Part shown: one piece after another, positions 46,885-58,108 of the stretch
How the letters are laid out: each line of letters starts with the position of its first letter
How positions within the stretch are numbered: the stretch's first letter is position 1
DNA from: Begonia masoniana
Taxonomy: Eukaryota > Streptophyta > Magnoliopsida > Cucurbitales > Begoniaceae
Direction of reading: 5' to 3'
DNA: 64,000 bases
NCBI GenBank assembly: GCA_022432975.1
Contig: CM039502.1
Location: 27,388,996 to 27,452,995, forward strand
Made by a program: the position numbers and the translations under genes
The notes under the pieces: model-generated
The model's input: only the letters and a program-made list of their open reading frames with translations
Told to the model about the DNA's origin: nothing
The model's database searches: none

Positions 46885-48271
46885 AATACCCCCAAACCAT
46901 TACTCGTCCTCGAGTGATTCAAAACAAATTTAAAATAAAACAAATTCCAAGCCACCATTTATAAATTCCATGTAATTTTCAAAGTGTTCCAACTTGTAAA
47001 TTCTTGAAAAATTCCACTATTTTAATTAAGATCCATCAATAAAGAATTATTTCCCATGAACTAAATTGTTTAAGTGTGTGTACTCAAACTCCTCTTAAAT
47101 TGCTAAGTTCAACCATTAACGCTAAACATCACAATACATATCATAAGATGTCAACTCTTTAATGTCCTTCCTAAATTCATTAGCTTTCAAAGGTTCTTCT
47201 TCTTTCTTTTATTTTTTAAATAAGTGAGGGAAATATATAATAAATTTTTTTATTTATTTATTTTTTTAATATTGACTTTATCTATAAGTCACACTACTTT
47301 TTTACGCGATTGACAACATTAGTGATGAAGTCTTCCGGTTACTCAGTAGTCTCACCTCAAGATATATACTCATATCAAATAGAGGAGTATAGCCAATAAA
47401 TATGCTACGGAGTTCCTCCCAAAGTTCCTCTAATTTATTTCTACCCATCGAGTATCCAAAAGGTTCACTCAAAATTGAAAGTAGATTAGGAAATTCTATT
47501 TATTTATTTTTTTTTATATAACCCCCAAACTTATTATGTATTATATATATATATATTTTATATATTTTTTAGAAGAAGTCTTTCATTGCTAATTTCTTTC
47601 CTCAAACACTAAATAATTGACACCTAGATATAATCATAATGGCTAGAAGGAATAATATTCCTAAGCAACTAAAAGAAGTTTGTGTAGCTCAAGGGAATAA
47701 TTCTTACTTAACTTTTCAAACTATGCAATAGAGGCATTTTTCATTAAAGTTGCTCAAATTGGGGAACACTTAGAAATTTCATTACTCTTTTTTTTTTTTT
47801 TATATTTAATAAGCAACCAAGATAAACAACAGAAACAAGACATAGAAACTTTAAATAAGGCATAGAAATCAGTAGCAGAAAATGATTTTATCCAACCAAC
47901 AATTAAAACTACTATCAGAACAAAACAAACATCAGAACACGCCTATCCCATTTACCTTTTTCTACCCCCAAATTTAAAGATGACAGTGTCCCCACTATCG
48001 AACAAAATAGAATTCAAAATTTAAACAAAATAAAGCAAAACTAGGGGGTAAGTACTTCCCTGGAGTCTCATTCGTCGTTCCGTTAGATGCAGGGTTTTGT
48101 GTTGCTGTGCCATTTTATTTTGCAAAAACAGCAAACATTCCATGATTTATTGTTGAAAGATGATGCTCTCGGCTGATGCTACAACTTCACTTGCAGCATT
48201 TGGATTTGTGATAGTTTTCTTTTCGGTGCTTCTTCTTCATCAGCTTCTTCTTCCCTTGATTTGTGCAGATT

Positions 48272-48310
<39 letters not shown>

Positions 48311-48440
48311 CTATAGCAAATATTGCAGTATCAATATTATTTTTAGCAAAAACTAACAAAAATAAACAAAAACCAACACAAAAGGATATCAAAAATTGGG
48401 TTACCTCCCAATAAGTGCTTGATGTTTTAAGTCATCAGCC
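46885..48440. other. Athila internal DNA without pol
   Basis: In a complete Athila element this side would hold RT, RNase H and integrase on the minus strand. Here it is AT-rich and has no such motif in any frame. It contains a (TA)n microsatellite near 48268-48304 and several A/T runs. Confidence 0.7.
48268..48304. repeat. TA dinucleotide microsatellite
   Basis: About 18 TA units in an unbroken run. It lies inside the pol-less internal part of the Athila element and yields a spurious open frame on the plus strand. Confidence 0.95.
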
Positions 48441-48455
48441 TGACTTCCTCTTGCT

Positions 48456-50777
48456 TCATGTTTCTATGTTTTGTGGTTGATATGCTATGGTCACTTTATG
48501 ATTTAGGTGAGAGGGCAAGTGCTTAATCTCCTGTGTTGGTGCGTCTTCAACAGATAGCTTGAAAACTTCTAGGTTATATTTCGTTCGAACTAATGCCCCA
48601 CACTTTTTCCTGTGGCTCCTAGAAAATTGCTTCATGTCTTCCATTTTCATCTTTTCAGATATATTGAAGCAATCTTCTTCATCGTACGGGCACTTCATAG
48701 CTTTCAAAACATTGAAGGTGACCTGTTGATCATTCACCCTCATAGTGAGCTCACATCTCTGGACATCGATCAATGCTCTTCCCGTAGCCAGAAAAGGTCA
48801 TCCCAAAATAATGGGCACTTCATGGTCTGCTTCGTAATCTAAAATAATGAAGTCGACTGGGAAAATAAATTTGTCTACCTTCACGAGCACGTCTTCTATC
48901 TTCCCTTTAGGATGAGTGAGTGAGCAATCAGCAAGTTGCAAAGTTACAGTGGTGGGTCGAGCTTCTCCTATTCCCAGTTTCTTGAAAATCGACATGAGCA
49001 TGAGGTTGATACTTGCTCCTAGGTCACATAGAGTTTTTCCAAAATAATTATTGTCGATCGTACATGGAATGGTGAAGCAACCTGGGTCCTTCAGCTTGGA
49101 TGGAATCTTGTTCTGTAAGATGTAGCTCGTCTCTTCTGTCATGGCCACCAGTTCATATTCTCCCAGTTTTCTCTTTTTCAACAGAACATCTTTAATGAAT
49201 TTTGCATAGTTTGGCATTTGTTCAAGTGCTTCCACCAAGGGCACATTGATATGTAGCTGCTAAAGAACATCAAGGAACCTTTTAAATTGTTTGTCCTAGT
49301 TGTGCTTTTGTAATCGCTGAGGAAATGGAGGAGGTGGCTTCTGTATTCTTAACTCATCGTGCTGATGTTGTGGTGATGCTGCAGTGTCAGTTGATGGATT
49401 TCCTTTTGCAGTTTCTTCTGATTCTTCTTGTTCACCCACCTTGTTTTGATTTCTCGAATTTTCTGTTTTATATTGCTTTTCTGGAATCTCTAGTTCCCTT
49501 CCATTTCTCAAAACTATGGCCTTGCAATGCTCTTTACCTGTTCTCTTTGGAACTTCAGTATCACTTGGTAGTTACCCTGTATTTCTTGTGCTTAAAGACT
49601 GAGCCAGTTGTCCCATTTGATTTTCCATGTTTTTCATTGACGCGACCAAGTTTTGCAAGATCACGTCTATCTTAGCAGCATATTCTCTGGCGAATCTATC
49701 TGATTGCTCTTGATGCATTGAATTATGCATTGGCTGTGAAAAACTTTGCTTGTAATTTTCTACAGGTCTGTTTGACGCTGGAGCATTTTGCTGCAGTGAA
49801 TTCGATTGAAAATTTGGATGTTGTTTCCAGCCATGATTGTATAATTGAGAGTATGGATTGTCATTTCTATTGTATCCAACATAATTTGCAGATTCTGGAT
49901 TAGTGGGACATGAATTTTCATCATGGTTCTCTCCACAAAACATGCATGAAACCTCTCTTGCTGACGGCTTAGGTGGTCTATTCATCTCCTTGATCGCATT
50001 TTCTAGCATAGCAATCTTTGCATTTAAGGCCGACACCTCATCCAGATCGTAAACTCCAGGTGCCCGCCTCGTAGGGTTAAATATTTCTGAAGGTCATTTG
50101 TAGTTGTTCACTGTCATCCTTTCCAATAAATCATACGCTTCATTGAAGGATTTTGATAAGAGGGTTCCATTTGCTGCAGCATCAACGATAGATCTTGTCC
50201 GCCCATTTAATCCATTGTAAAATGTCTCCAGCTGAATCCAGTGTGGTATTCCACAGTTGGGGCATTGTCTGAGTAGTTCCTTGAATCTGTCCCAAGCTTC
50301 GTAAAGCGATTCACAATCCCTCTACAGAAAGCTGGTGATTTCGTTCCTCATTCTTGCGTTCCTCACTGGCGGATGGTATTTCATGATAAATTTCTTGGCT
50401 AAATCTCTCTATGTAGTGATACTATTTGACAGGATGCTATGCAACCACTCTCGTGCTCGGTCTCTTAAAGAATACGGGAAAGGCTTGAGCCTCAATGCCT
50501 CTGCTGAAACTCCAGGAAAGTGAAACGAGTCGCTTACTTCTCCAAATGCTTTGAGATGACGAAGAGGATTTTCTGTGACCATTCCACTAAATTGTCTAAT
50601 GGTTTGAAGCATCTGAAACATAACCGGTTTAAGCTCGAATCCGGTAGCATTTAATTCTGGTCTCAAAATTCTGGGATTTAGATCGTCAAGTATGGGAATA
50701 TCGAAGTCCTGAATAGGTCGATCTCGGTCATCAATTATTTGATTCAAAATGATTCTTCTTTCTTCCTGGTTACCCAT
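48456..50777 (-). pseudogene. Athila gag-protease gene, broken
   Basis: It starts MGNQEERR at 50777. Gag (50777-50040) shows FPGVSAEALRLKPFPYSLRD and further down a WDRFKELLRQCPNCG-like segment, followed by the cysteine-bearing CMFCGENHDENSC (near 49935). The aspartic protease (49244-48456) has CDLGASINLM, in which the usual catalytic D-T/S-G is DLG, as seen in Athila proteases. In-frame stops occur at about 50407, 50323, 50095, 49575, 49297, 49262 and 48798. Most fit transitions in Trp, Gln or Arg codons, including CGA-to-TGA at 48798. The frame appears otherwise intact over 2.3 kb. Confidence 0.88.
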
Positions 50778-50873
50778 ATTAACTTCTTCAATCGTCAAGC
50801 ATAAAACGTACCTAAAAAAAATAAACAAAAGAAAATATAAAAAATTATAGCAAAATAAAATAATTAAGAAATA

Positions 50874-50891
50874 TCCCCGAAAACGGTGCCA
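50874..50891 (-). other. Athila primer binding site, tRNA-Asp type
   Basis: The minus strand reads TGGCACCGTTTTCGGGGA. Plant tRNA-Asp would give TGGCGCCGTTGCCGGGGA, so about three positions differ. It lies 6 bp from the LTR start at 50898. Confidence 0.75.
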
Positions 50892-50897
50892 AAAACT

Positions 50898-52456
50898 TGT
50901 TAGTGATTTTCGACACCCTAACGCAAGTGCACGTGTCGCTAACGAAGCAATAAAGTAAGTAAAAATCGATCTCACGAGGATATTTTTAATCAAATTAATC
51001 TTGCTATAAATTTCTATAAAATAAAGATAATATTAAATAAATAATAAAGAACGATGAACTAAAATCACTCGAAATCAATTAAGACTAAAATTAGAAATAA
51101 TTTAAAAAGGTAATTATAGAAAAAGTCTTGGTTATGGTTGATTTCTTCATTAAATGCAATTTACTCTTGATGCTATAGTAATGCTACAGCATTAGTCACA
51201 GAACAACAATAATTTATAATACTTCTAGGGTTCCGTTGAATTACCTAGATAAATTCGTTTCAGAATTTTCTTTTTGACCTTGAAAAGACAAATAATTAAT
51301 CTGAAATTTTTCGTGTAAACCTATTCTTAATGTCAAATAAATTAATGTTAGCTACTTTGCAATAATTTTAACTTATTCAATTACTCATGCATCTCTAATT
51401 CTTATTTACCTATCGATACAATAGGAATATGTAAAATCAATTTGTCTCTCGACACAATTTGAATTATGCAATTAAAATCATGAGCAATCGTTCATAGAAA
51501 AATACGTAGCATTCATAGATCAAAATAAACACATGTAAAGAGTACTATCTTGCCTAACTAAGTTTAAAAAGTTTAGCCTAAAATCATAATGGTAAAACTA
51601 GAAATAATAATATTTATAAAAACATCCACAGTAGAAGAGAAGAAGAAGAAAGCTAAAAATTGTCGTCAGTTCCCTTGCTGCAGATCCTTGTAGCAGCAAA
51701 AATATATAATCATCCTTCTTTTCTCTTTCCAGTCTGTTCCTTTCCTTTCTCCTTCTAATCCTCTGATTCCCTTGATCAACGGCTTATCATTATGATAAAA
51801 TCTTCTTGATTTGCTCTCTTTTGTCGTCCACTTTTATAAGTCGTCCGTTGCTTTATCTATGTTGCTCTGTCATCCGATTGTATTTTATGCTGCTCTGTCA
51901 TCCGCTGCTCTGTCATCCATTTTCTGTCATCCCTTTTTCTATTTGTTGACTGCCATTCGATTACTACTCTGTCATTCGATTGTCATTTGTCATCCATTTT
52001 CTGTCATCCATTTTCATTTTCAACCAAGTGTCCCCGTTCCAGAGCACTATTCTTTTCTTTTAAACCTCTCCGTGATTTTTGCCTCCTCTCTCACTCTCTT
52101 CATAATCTTCTCAAAATATTCCAGCCACGGTTCCTTGATTTGATTCCTTTATTTTTGGTAACCATCATCTTTTTGATTTGCTATCTCTCTCTTGATAATC
52201 TTCAGCCTTTAAATTTTATTTTTCCTGTTATTAACTTTGCATTCAAATAAGAAAATATAAAATTCGAATTAATATTACAAATCTACTTTAAATAGAAAAT
52301 ATGCATGGAATATATTAAATTTAATCAATGCCTTGATACTGCAGCATTATGTAGCAATTATAGTAAATTCCACTAATTTCTTCTAAAATTTACTCAAATC
52401 ATACAAGTTAAATTACCTAAAATTAGTATAAAATAACTCTAAATTTAGAGTTATCA
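50898..52456 (-). repeat. Athila right (5') LTR
   Basis: An uninterrupted 1559-bp LTR from TGTTAGTGATTTT to AGTTATCA, with GATAT following. It provides the intact reference that shows where level 3 split the left LTR. Confidence 0.95.
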
Positions 52457-52461
52457 GATAT

Positions 52462-53476
52462 CACCAATTCCTAGAATTCCAGAGGAATTGGAATTTTCCA
52501 TCTTCACTGGTCCAAAGTTACCGGTTTTATATGTTGTGAAGTAGTCCTTGTGCGGAGTCACGTGGTAGGACGCTATAGTATCTACCACCCATTCTGTCTC
52601 ATTATGGGTTGAACAGAACGTTATATCTCCAGGAATAATGACTAGTGTTTCTCCACCCTTGTTCTTCGACTGGGAACGGCTCTGGCCTTGCTCCTCTAGC
52701 CATTTGTAGAAATTCTTCTTCATATGACCCTCTATTCCATAGTGATGACATTTATATAAAGGTTTTCTGCAATCGGTGGATCTGTCCCTGCTCTTGCTTT
52801 TGCCTCTCCATTTACCTCTACTACTCTTTTGTTGTTTTCTCTGTTGTCTTCCTCAGTGCTCTGAGACAAGGGCATAGGTCTGGTCTTTGCCCATGTCCTT
52901 TCTCCTGGCTTCCTCGTTGAACAGGGCATCCTTAACCACGGACATGGTAAGTTTGCCATCTGGAGCCGAGTTGCTGAGAGAAACTATAAGTGTTTCCCAG
53001 CTATCAGGAAGTGAACTGAGAAGTAGGAGTGCCTGTATCTCATCTCCAAGTGGCATCTCTACAGACGATAACTGGTTTACCAGACTCTGGTACTCACTGG
53101 TATGCTCGACAACAGAAGTTCCACTTTTGAACTTCATATTGACTAATCGCCTCATCAATAGGGCTTTATTCCGAGCGGTCTTGGCTTGGTACATGTCCTC
53201 CAGCTTCTTCTAGAGAGCATATGCGTCTGTTTCCTGTGCAACATGGTGGAAGACACTATGATCGATCCATTGTCGGATTTGACCAATAGATTTTCGATTT
53301 AATTTCTTTCATTCTGACGCTTTGGCTGGATCAGGTATTTCACTCTTCAATTCTACAGTATCGAATAAATCTTTATAGTTGAGGAGATCTTCCATCCGAG
53401 GTTTCCACAGCGTGTAGTTGGTGGCAGTGAGCATAATTATAGCTCCGGAAGATGATGTTGACTTTTCTGTGGTCAT
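52462..53476 (-). pseudogene. Copia gag and protease start, broken
   Basis: It starts MTTEKSTSSSG at 53476. Gag shows NYTLWKPRMEDLL, KLEDMYQAKTARNKALLMR and LLLSSLPDSWETL, as in Tork/Tnt1-like elements. The zinc knuckle is damaged (CHHYGIEGHMKKNFY, with second and last Cys replaced). It is followed by the protease start WVVDTIASYHVT, in which the usual DSGAS reads DTIAS. Stops lie near 53329, 53213 and 52860. They fit TGG-to-TGA, TGG-to-TAG and CGA-to-TGA. The gene is cut at the level 2 target site, where GILGIGDI is interrupted. Confidence 0.93.
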
Positions 53477-53993
53477 TTTTCACCTCACAAAAATTTATTT
53501 ATAGAAATAGGAGTTGAATCTCGCAAAACAAAGTCCACCGTTGCGTTCGGAATGGCCGAAAATGGTGGAATAGACACTTCGGGGCCACAATTCAATTTCT
53601 AAAAATTTATGGAGTCATACTAAAAATTTTTAAACGTTCAGGGGCCAATCTGTACCTTTAAAAAAAAGTAGGGACCTATTTGAAAATTTCAGAAAGTGTG
53701 GGGACCAAAATGCAATTTGCAGAAAATTGTAGCTGACTTGGCGACACGTGGCACTGACTGGGCACTGAGGTGGTGCTGACGTAACTGATGACTGTACTTC
53801 GTTTTCCTCAACTAGATTTTTTGAAATATCTTATAGAGCCCGTTTGATGTCCGTTTTTCGATCCAAAAAAACGTACAGACTCGTGGGAGCGAGAGCTACC
53901 TCTTGGTATAATTAGAAAAATATTCCAAAAAGTTTCAAGAAAAAACTCAATTTTTTCGACCGAGCTTGTACAATGGCCAATACCCCAACAACC

Positions 53994-54007
53994 TGGCTCT
54001 GATACCA
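53994..54007 (-). other. Copia primer binding site, initiator tRNA-Met
   Basis: The minus strand reads TGGTATCAGAGCCA, a perfect match over the 12 bases usually conserved. It lies 2 bp from the LTR start at 54010. Confidence 0.95.
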
Positions 54008-54009
54008 CT

Positions 54010-54300
54010 TGTTGGGTATCACAGGATGTATTTAAGAGAAAAATCTAATTCAATTTCCAAATGAACAAAAAACTCTCAAACCTCTCTCTACTCTTCCTCT
54101 ACTTGGGATTTTTGGTTTTGGGGATGGATGAAACCGTATGCTGAAGCCTCTATTTATAGAGAGACTTCAACACACCTTTCTTGAAAAACAAGAGAGAAAA
54201 AACTACAGCAGCAATTGGAGACTTCTCCAATTGCTGCCACCAATCGTTGAAATCTTCTAGATGGAGCCTGTGGCTGGAAAAATTAAAATTGAGTTCTTCA
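54010..54300 (-). repeat. Copia right (5') LTR
   Basis: 291 bp, starting TGTTGGGTATCACAGG, followed by the TSD TAAAT (54301-54305). The hairpin around the TATA-like box (54139-54172) is broken on one side by two G-to-A changes relative to the left LTR. Confidence 0.95.
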
Positions 54301-54305
54301 TAAAT

Positions 54306-55500
54306 TTGATATTCGTTGTTTTTTATTTTTGCAGGAGTCAATTTAGCTACTTGAACCACAAGATCGAGTCGTTGGATACAGAAAACTTGATCCATTGCTA
54401 CACGATAATAGAAGGAGACGCCATTGGAAAGTCGATATAGAAGGTGAAGAATGAGATCAAGATATTGCCATCTAGAGCTAGCCGTCTTGTGGTCAGGCAA
54501 GAACTTTCTCTTTCATAACGACATTTTTGGAATCTTGTTCCTCCTTTGAATGAGCCATTGTTGCTGGAGAAACACTAGACTCGTTCTCCACCAACTACTT
54601 TGAATGAGGAAGCTTATCCACTGCCTTTGAAGAATGCGTTGGCGACTAGATGGAGACGATGACTCAAGGGTTGAGAGCGAATAGACTTTCAATGTGTAAG
54701 GCTTTTTTTCACCATTTTTCGTGTAATTCGAAGATGAACATCTAAGGGTAAATATCTCTTGAAAACATTAAACTTACGTCCAAGATTGACCAAGATAGCA
54801 AGAGCTCTTGCTTAAAGAAACTAAAAGCCGAGAAAGAATGTAAAAGTCTGAGTTATCGTAACTTGGCATGGAATACGTAACTTGTTATTTGTACTTACTG
54901 TTCTGATTAATTATAACTTTTTTAGACAAATAAAAATATGATTTTGAAAATGAAACTAAAATAAAGAATTAAAAGTCGATCACCAACGAAAAACATTTAA
55001 TTTAACATAAATCAGAAGATTTATTTCACGAATATTTTTTATATTATTTATCAGATAAATATCCTTAGTTGAAGAATTATTTATAAATTGAAAACCCTAA
55101 TTTGTTAAACTTTCTCTTTCAAGTGTCAAGCTAGTCTTAATTATAATTTATAACATCACAATTTCAATATCTCTATAAAATTTATTCTTTGAGTCATTCA
55201 ATAATGTTCAATAGCTTTTTATTTGACTACCCAAAACTCTAACACTTCCTTGAATTATTAAATATTTACGTTGTAATATCTAGATCATATTTAGAATTAT
55301 CTCTCTCAAATATCAAACCCTAACTATAAAATCATTTAATAAATAAATAAATTATGAACCCAAGCAACAAAGTATGTAATCTATCAAGATAATACTCTAA
55401 ATAAATGATCATTTTTTACTTAAGAGGAAAAGAGTTAGTTCAACATCATCAAAATAAAAATAAAAGAAAATGTGTCGAACATAATAACGTCAAAGAGAAG
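54306..55500. other. Unassigned right flank of the copia insertion
   Basis: A stretch of about 60 codons on the minus strand near 54500-54306 is open but matches nothing I recognise, and the opposite strand has a GCAG acceptor-like site at 54332-54335. Beyond 54700 the DNA is AT-rich with no gene. This flank was joined to 24722 before the copia insertion. Confidence 0.4.
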
Positions 55501-55770
55501 TGTAACGTCCCCCGGTTCTCCTATTACAATATTGTCCGCTTTGTGCTAAAGCCCGTACAGATTTGTTCTTGGAGTCATCTCCAAAATGTGTTGTACTAGA
55601 TAGGGAGAAGAACTCTACTTATTAACCATACATTTTTCACTTTCTCAAGCAATATGAGATTATGCACCCCCACTGGTATGGGCTGAGCTCCACTGGATTC
55701 TCCTTGCCTTCACATGGCAGGCTGTTACTTATAAACCATATATTTTTCACTCTCTCAAGAAAATGTCTAT
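55501..55770. mobile_element. Diverged TRIM-like repeat fragment
   Basis: It starts TGTAACGTCCCCCGG and includes ATTGTCCGCTTTGTGC, GCCCGTACAGATTTGTTC and CTTATTAACCATACAT, words characteristic of a short repeat family common in plants and also seen at 61515-62035. A 36-bp stretch (about 55618 and 55726) is repeated. No second LTR or primer site is evident, so this is a fragment. Confidence 0.45.
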
Positions 55771-56151
55771 TACTACTATTTTTGGAATGGGTGGATTATT
55801 GCGAAAGCTAATATGGACTAACTCGAATCCTTTAGCAGACTACCACTTCTTGGGTTCAGTCAAGATCAAACTTCCATTCTTGTAAATTTTCTCGAATATG
55901 GGCTATCACATGTGTTGTTTTGGTCTACTATATCGGTAGATCGCGTCATAAGCCTTGTCGACCGTGATTGTTGTTTTAATAACATGTCTCGTTTCTAGGC
56001 TATAGGAAGTGCATGCCTAGTCTACCTGCGTTGAACTACTGCATCCTAGGCCAGTCGATCGCAAGCTGATCGAACTATTTGACAACGGGGGAAAATTTGT
56101 TAACAATGGGAGGCAATTTGTTAACGACAAATAGTTCAAGGTTAATCGTTT
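55771..56151. other. Unassigned DNA up to the second gap
   Basis: No gene or repeat that I can support. It ends at the N run. Confidence 0.4.
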
Positions 56152-56251
56152 NNNNNNNNNNNNNNNNNNNNNNNNNNNNNNNNNNNNNNNNNNNNNNNNN
56201 NNNNNNNNNNNNNNNNNNNNNNNNNNNNNNNNNNNNNNNNNNNNNNNNNNN
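56152..56251. other. Assembly gap of 100 N
   Basis: A fixed-length placeholder. The two sides are not necessarily contiguous. Confidence 0.99.
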
Positions 56252-56975
56252 ATTTCATACCAGATATGGCCACTTTGAATTCCGAGTCAATGCCGTTCGG
56301 ATGTAAGTCCACCAACTGCTTTTATGGATCTCATGAATCGGACTTTCAAGACCTTTGGAATGATTTGTGATAGTTCTTATTGACGACATGCTATCTACTC
56401 AAAGAGCAGGAGGAGTATAAAGAACACTTGAGAATTATTTTATCAACGTTGAGAAGTGAGAAGCTATATGCAAAATTCTTCAAGTGTGAATTTTGGATGG
56501 AGAAGGTGAATTTCTTTGGCCATATTATTTCAAAGAATAGTGTAGCAGTGGACCCAGTGAAGATTGAAGCTGTTAGTAAATGACCACATACAAAGAATAC
56601 AGCTGAGATAAGAAGTTTTCTTGGTCTTGCGGGATATTATCGAAGATTCGTAGAAGGTTTTTCAACATTAGCCAACTCGCTCACCAAGCTAATCAAGAAA
56701 GGTGTCAAGTATTTATGGACTGAAGAGTGCGAACAAAGTTTCCAGAAACTAAAGAAAAGATTGATCTCAGCACCCATACTTACTATACCATCTGGATCAG
56801 GAAAATATGTGGTGTACAGTAATGCTTCAAAGTATGGACTAGGATGTGTCCTCATGCAAGAAAGAAAAGTGGTAGCTTATGCCTCTAGACAGTTAAAGGA
56901 ACACGAGAAGAACTACCAAACTCATGATTTGAAGTTTGCAGCGGTAGTTCACGTATTAAAAATTTGGAGGCATTA
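56252..56975 (+). pseudogene. Ty3/gypsy RT and RNase H fragment
   Basis: The first codons after the gap (HTRYGHFEF) are RT sequence. An RT C-terminal part (LRSEKLYAKFFKCEFW, FFGHIISKNSVAVDP) and the connection ([17 protein letters not shown]) follow, then the RNase H start ([40 protein letters not shown]). The catalytic aspartate of RNase H appears as Asn (SNASKYG). Frame changes occur near 56300-56380, and one stop (TGA) at 56581-56583. It ends abruptly at a 25-T run. The sequence differs from levels 3 and 4a, so it is from another Ty3/gypsy lineage. Confidence 0.88.
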
Positions 56976-57000
56976 TTTTTTTTTTTTTTTTTTTTTTTTT
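56976..57000. repeat. Run of 25 T at a sequence junction
   Basis: The RNase H frame stops at this homopolymer, and unrelated LTR sequence starts immediately after. It may be an assembly artefact or a true junction. The copy that follows is noisy. Confidence 0.9.
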
Positions 57001-57003
57001 AAT

Positions 57004-58108
57004 TGTAAACTCAAAGCTGGTAAAATCTTAGTAAAGAAATCATCCTAGATTTGCTAACACCTATAAGGTATTTCCCTGAGACCTAGTGTGCAGAGCTTAA
57101 CCTTCATTAACAATTCTGGCATTAGTGTCTAATACTACCAGATCCATACCAACATTCAAATTCTCAGTCGAAACATCGACAACATAAGAATCCATCCTAA
57201 ATGCCATTCAATAAGCAACTCAAGATCTAGCGTTGTGGACGATCTGGCATCGACGGATTCTCAATCTTCAGGACATAACTAATAACCATTCCTAAATCGA
57301 AGAAGCAAAAGAAATGAATCATCTAAACCGTACTGCGCTCTGCAATGGCTCGAAGAAGAGGAGGAAGAAAGTCGGCGCTAAAGGAGGAAATCGTAGGAGG
57401 GGAAAGTCGGCTACAGGAGGTTTAAGTGAGTGTTAGACCTTCCTTTAACTAGTATATTGATTAAAATCACCATATACAAATCTTTGCCATTACCTAATTT
57501 TTCTCTAAAACAAGTAATACCCGTCATCTAAGACCTCGTTTAAATTTTCCACATTCAACAAGCCACTCCAAAAATATTCAGGGATAATTACCTGGCGACG
57601 TGTGTTGTTGTTACAGAACTCTAAACCTGATCAGGATCATTGTAACTATTGCGATCGATGAGGCGTTTGTTCGGAATCGGTGCATTGATGTTAAATTCTA
57701 AGCGTCTGAGTATTGCATGTTTATTCATTGTTGTGCTTTTAGACATGTGTGCTCAGACTCATGAGTGGCTCCAATTACTCTGATATTATCTATGGGCCAG
57801 TAAGCGCTATTTTCAGTACCTACCATATAGTTGATTTGTTTGTTAAATTGCCGTTTGTAGTTTTTTATGCTATTGGCGTTTTATTATATGTTTTAATCCC
57901 TAGTATGCTCATCATTTGTTTTAAAATTAATGAATATAAAATTATTTTTCTATTGAGATTAGTCGAATCACCCCAAAACAATTTTCATTTTTTAAGAAAT
58001 TATTCAAAGTAATTACTCATCTACCAGCGAATAGCTTAGAGTAGATTTGAAGATTTGCCTTTTTAGTTTATTCTCTCTGAGAAAAACTGATTTTATTTTA
58101 GTGAGGTT
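57004..58108. repeat. Noisy copy of 14221-15330
   Basis: The text from TAAACTCAAAGCTGG onward follows the right LTR of the gag-only element, crosses its end (TTGTTACAGAACTC) and continues into the same flanking DNA for about 490 bp more. It differs from 14221-15330 mostly by scattered one-base insertions and deletions, unlike normal divergence between repeats, and more like unpolished long-read sequence. Confidence 0.85.

Larger units (their letters stand above)
28010..52456 (-). mobile_element. Level 2: Athila-type Ty3/gypsy element lacking RT and integrase
   Basis: Minus strand. The right (5') LTR is 50898-52456 (1559 bp). The left (3') LTR is split into 28010-29090 and 46381-46884 by the level 3 insertion. 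The primer site (50874-50891) resembles the tRNA-Asp type used by Athila and Tat elements. Internal DNA carries a gag-protease gene (50777-48456) with Athila features, then about 1.6 kb with no RT, RNase H or integrase. The absence of pol in an element with intact termini and a perfect TSD suggests it moved as a non-autonomous form or lost pol afterwards. Confidence 0.9.
24723..54300 (-). mobile_element. Level 1: Ty1/copia element (Tork/Tnt1-like), split by nested insertions
   Basis: Two 291-bp LTRs (24723-25013 and 54010-54300) flank gag at the right and pol at the left, both on the minus strand, in the copia order gag, protease, integrase, RT, RNase H. The target duplication TAAAT is perfect at 24718-24722 and 54301-54305. 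By eye the LTRs differ at about 11 of 291 sites, ten of them transitions. About 24.4 kb of younger elements (28010-52456) lies between the protease and the gag-pre-integrase region. Without it the element would be about 5 kb, normal for this lineage. Multiple stops and frameshifts make it inactive. Confidence 0.95.

Noticed and set aside
48160..48414. 84-codon open frame on the plus strand
   Set aside because: Driven by a (TA)n repeat and lying opposite the Athila gag-protease side; low complexity.
57749..58012. 87-codon hydrophobic open frame
   Set aside because: Lies in the noisy duplicate of non-coding DNA; the other copy at about 14990-15250 does not keep the frame.
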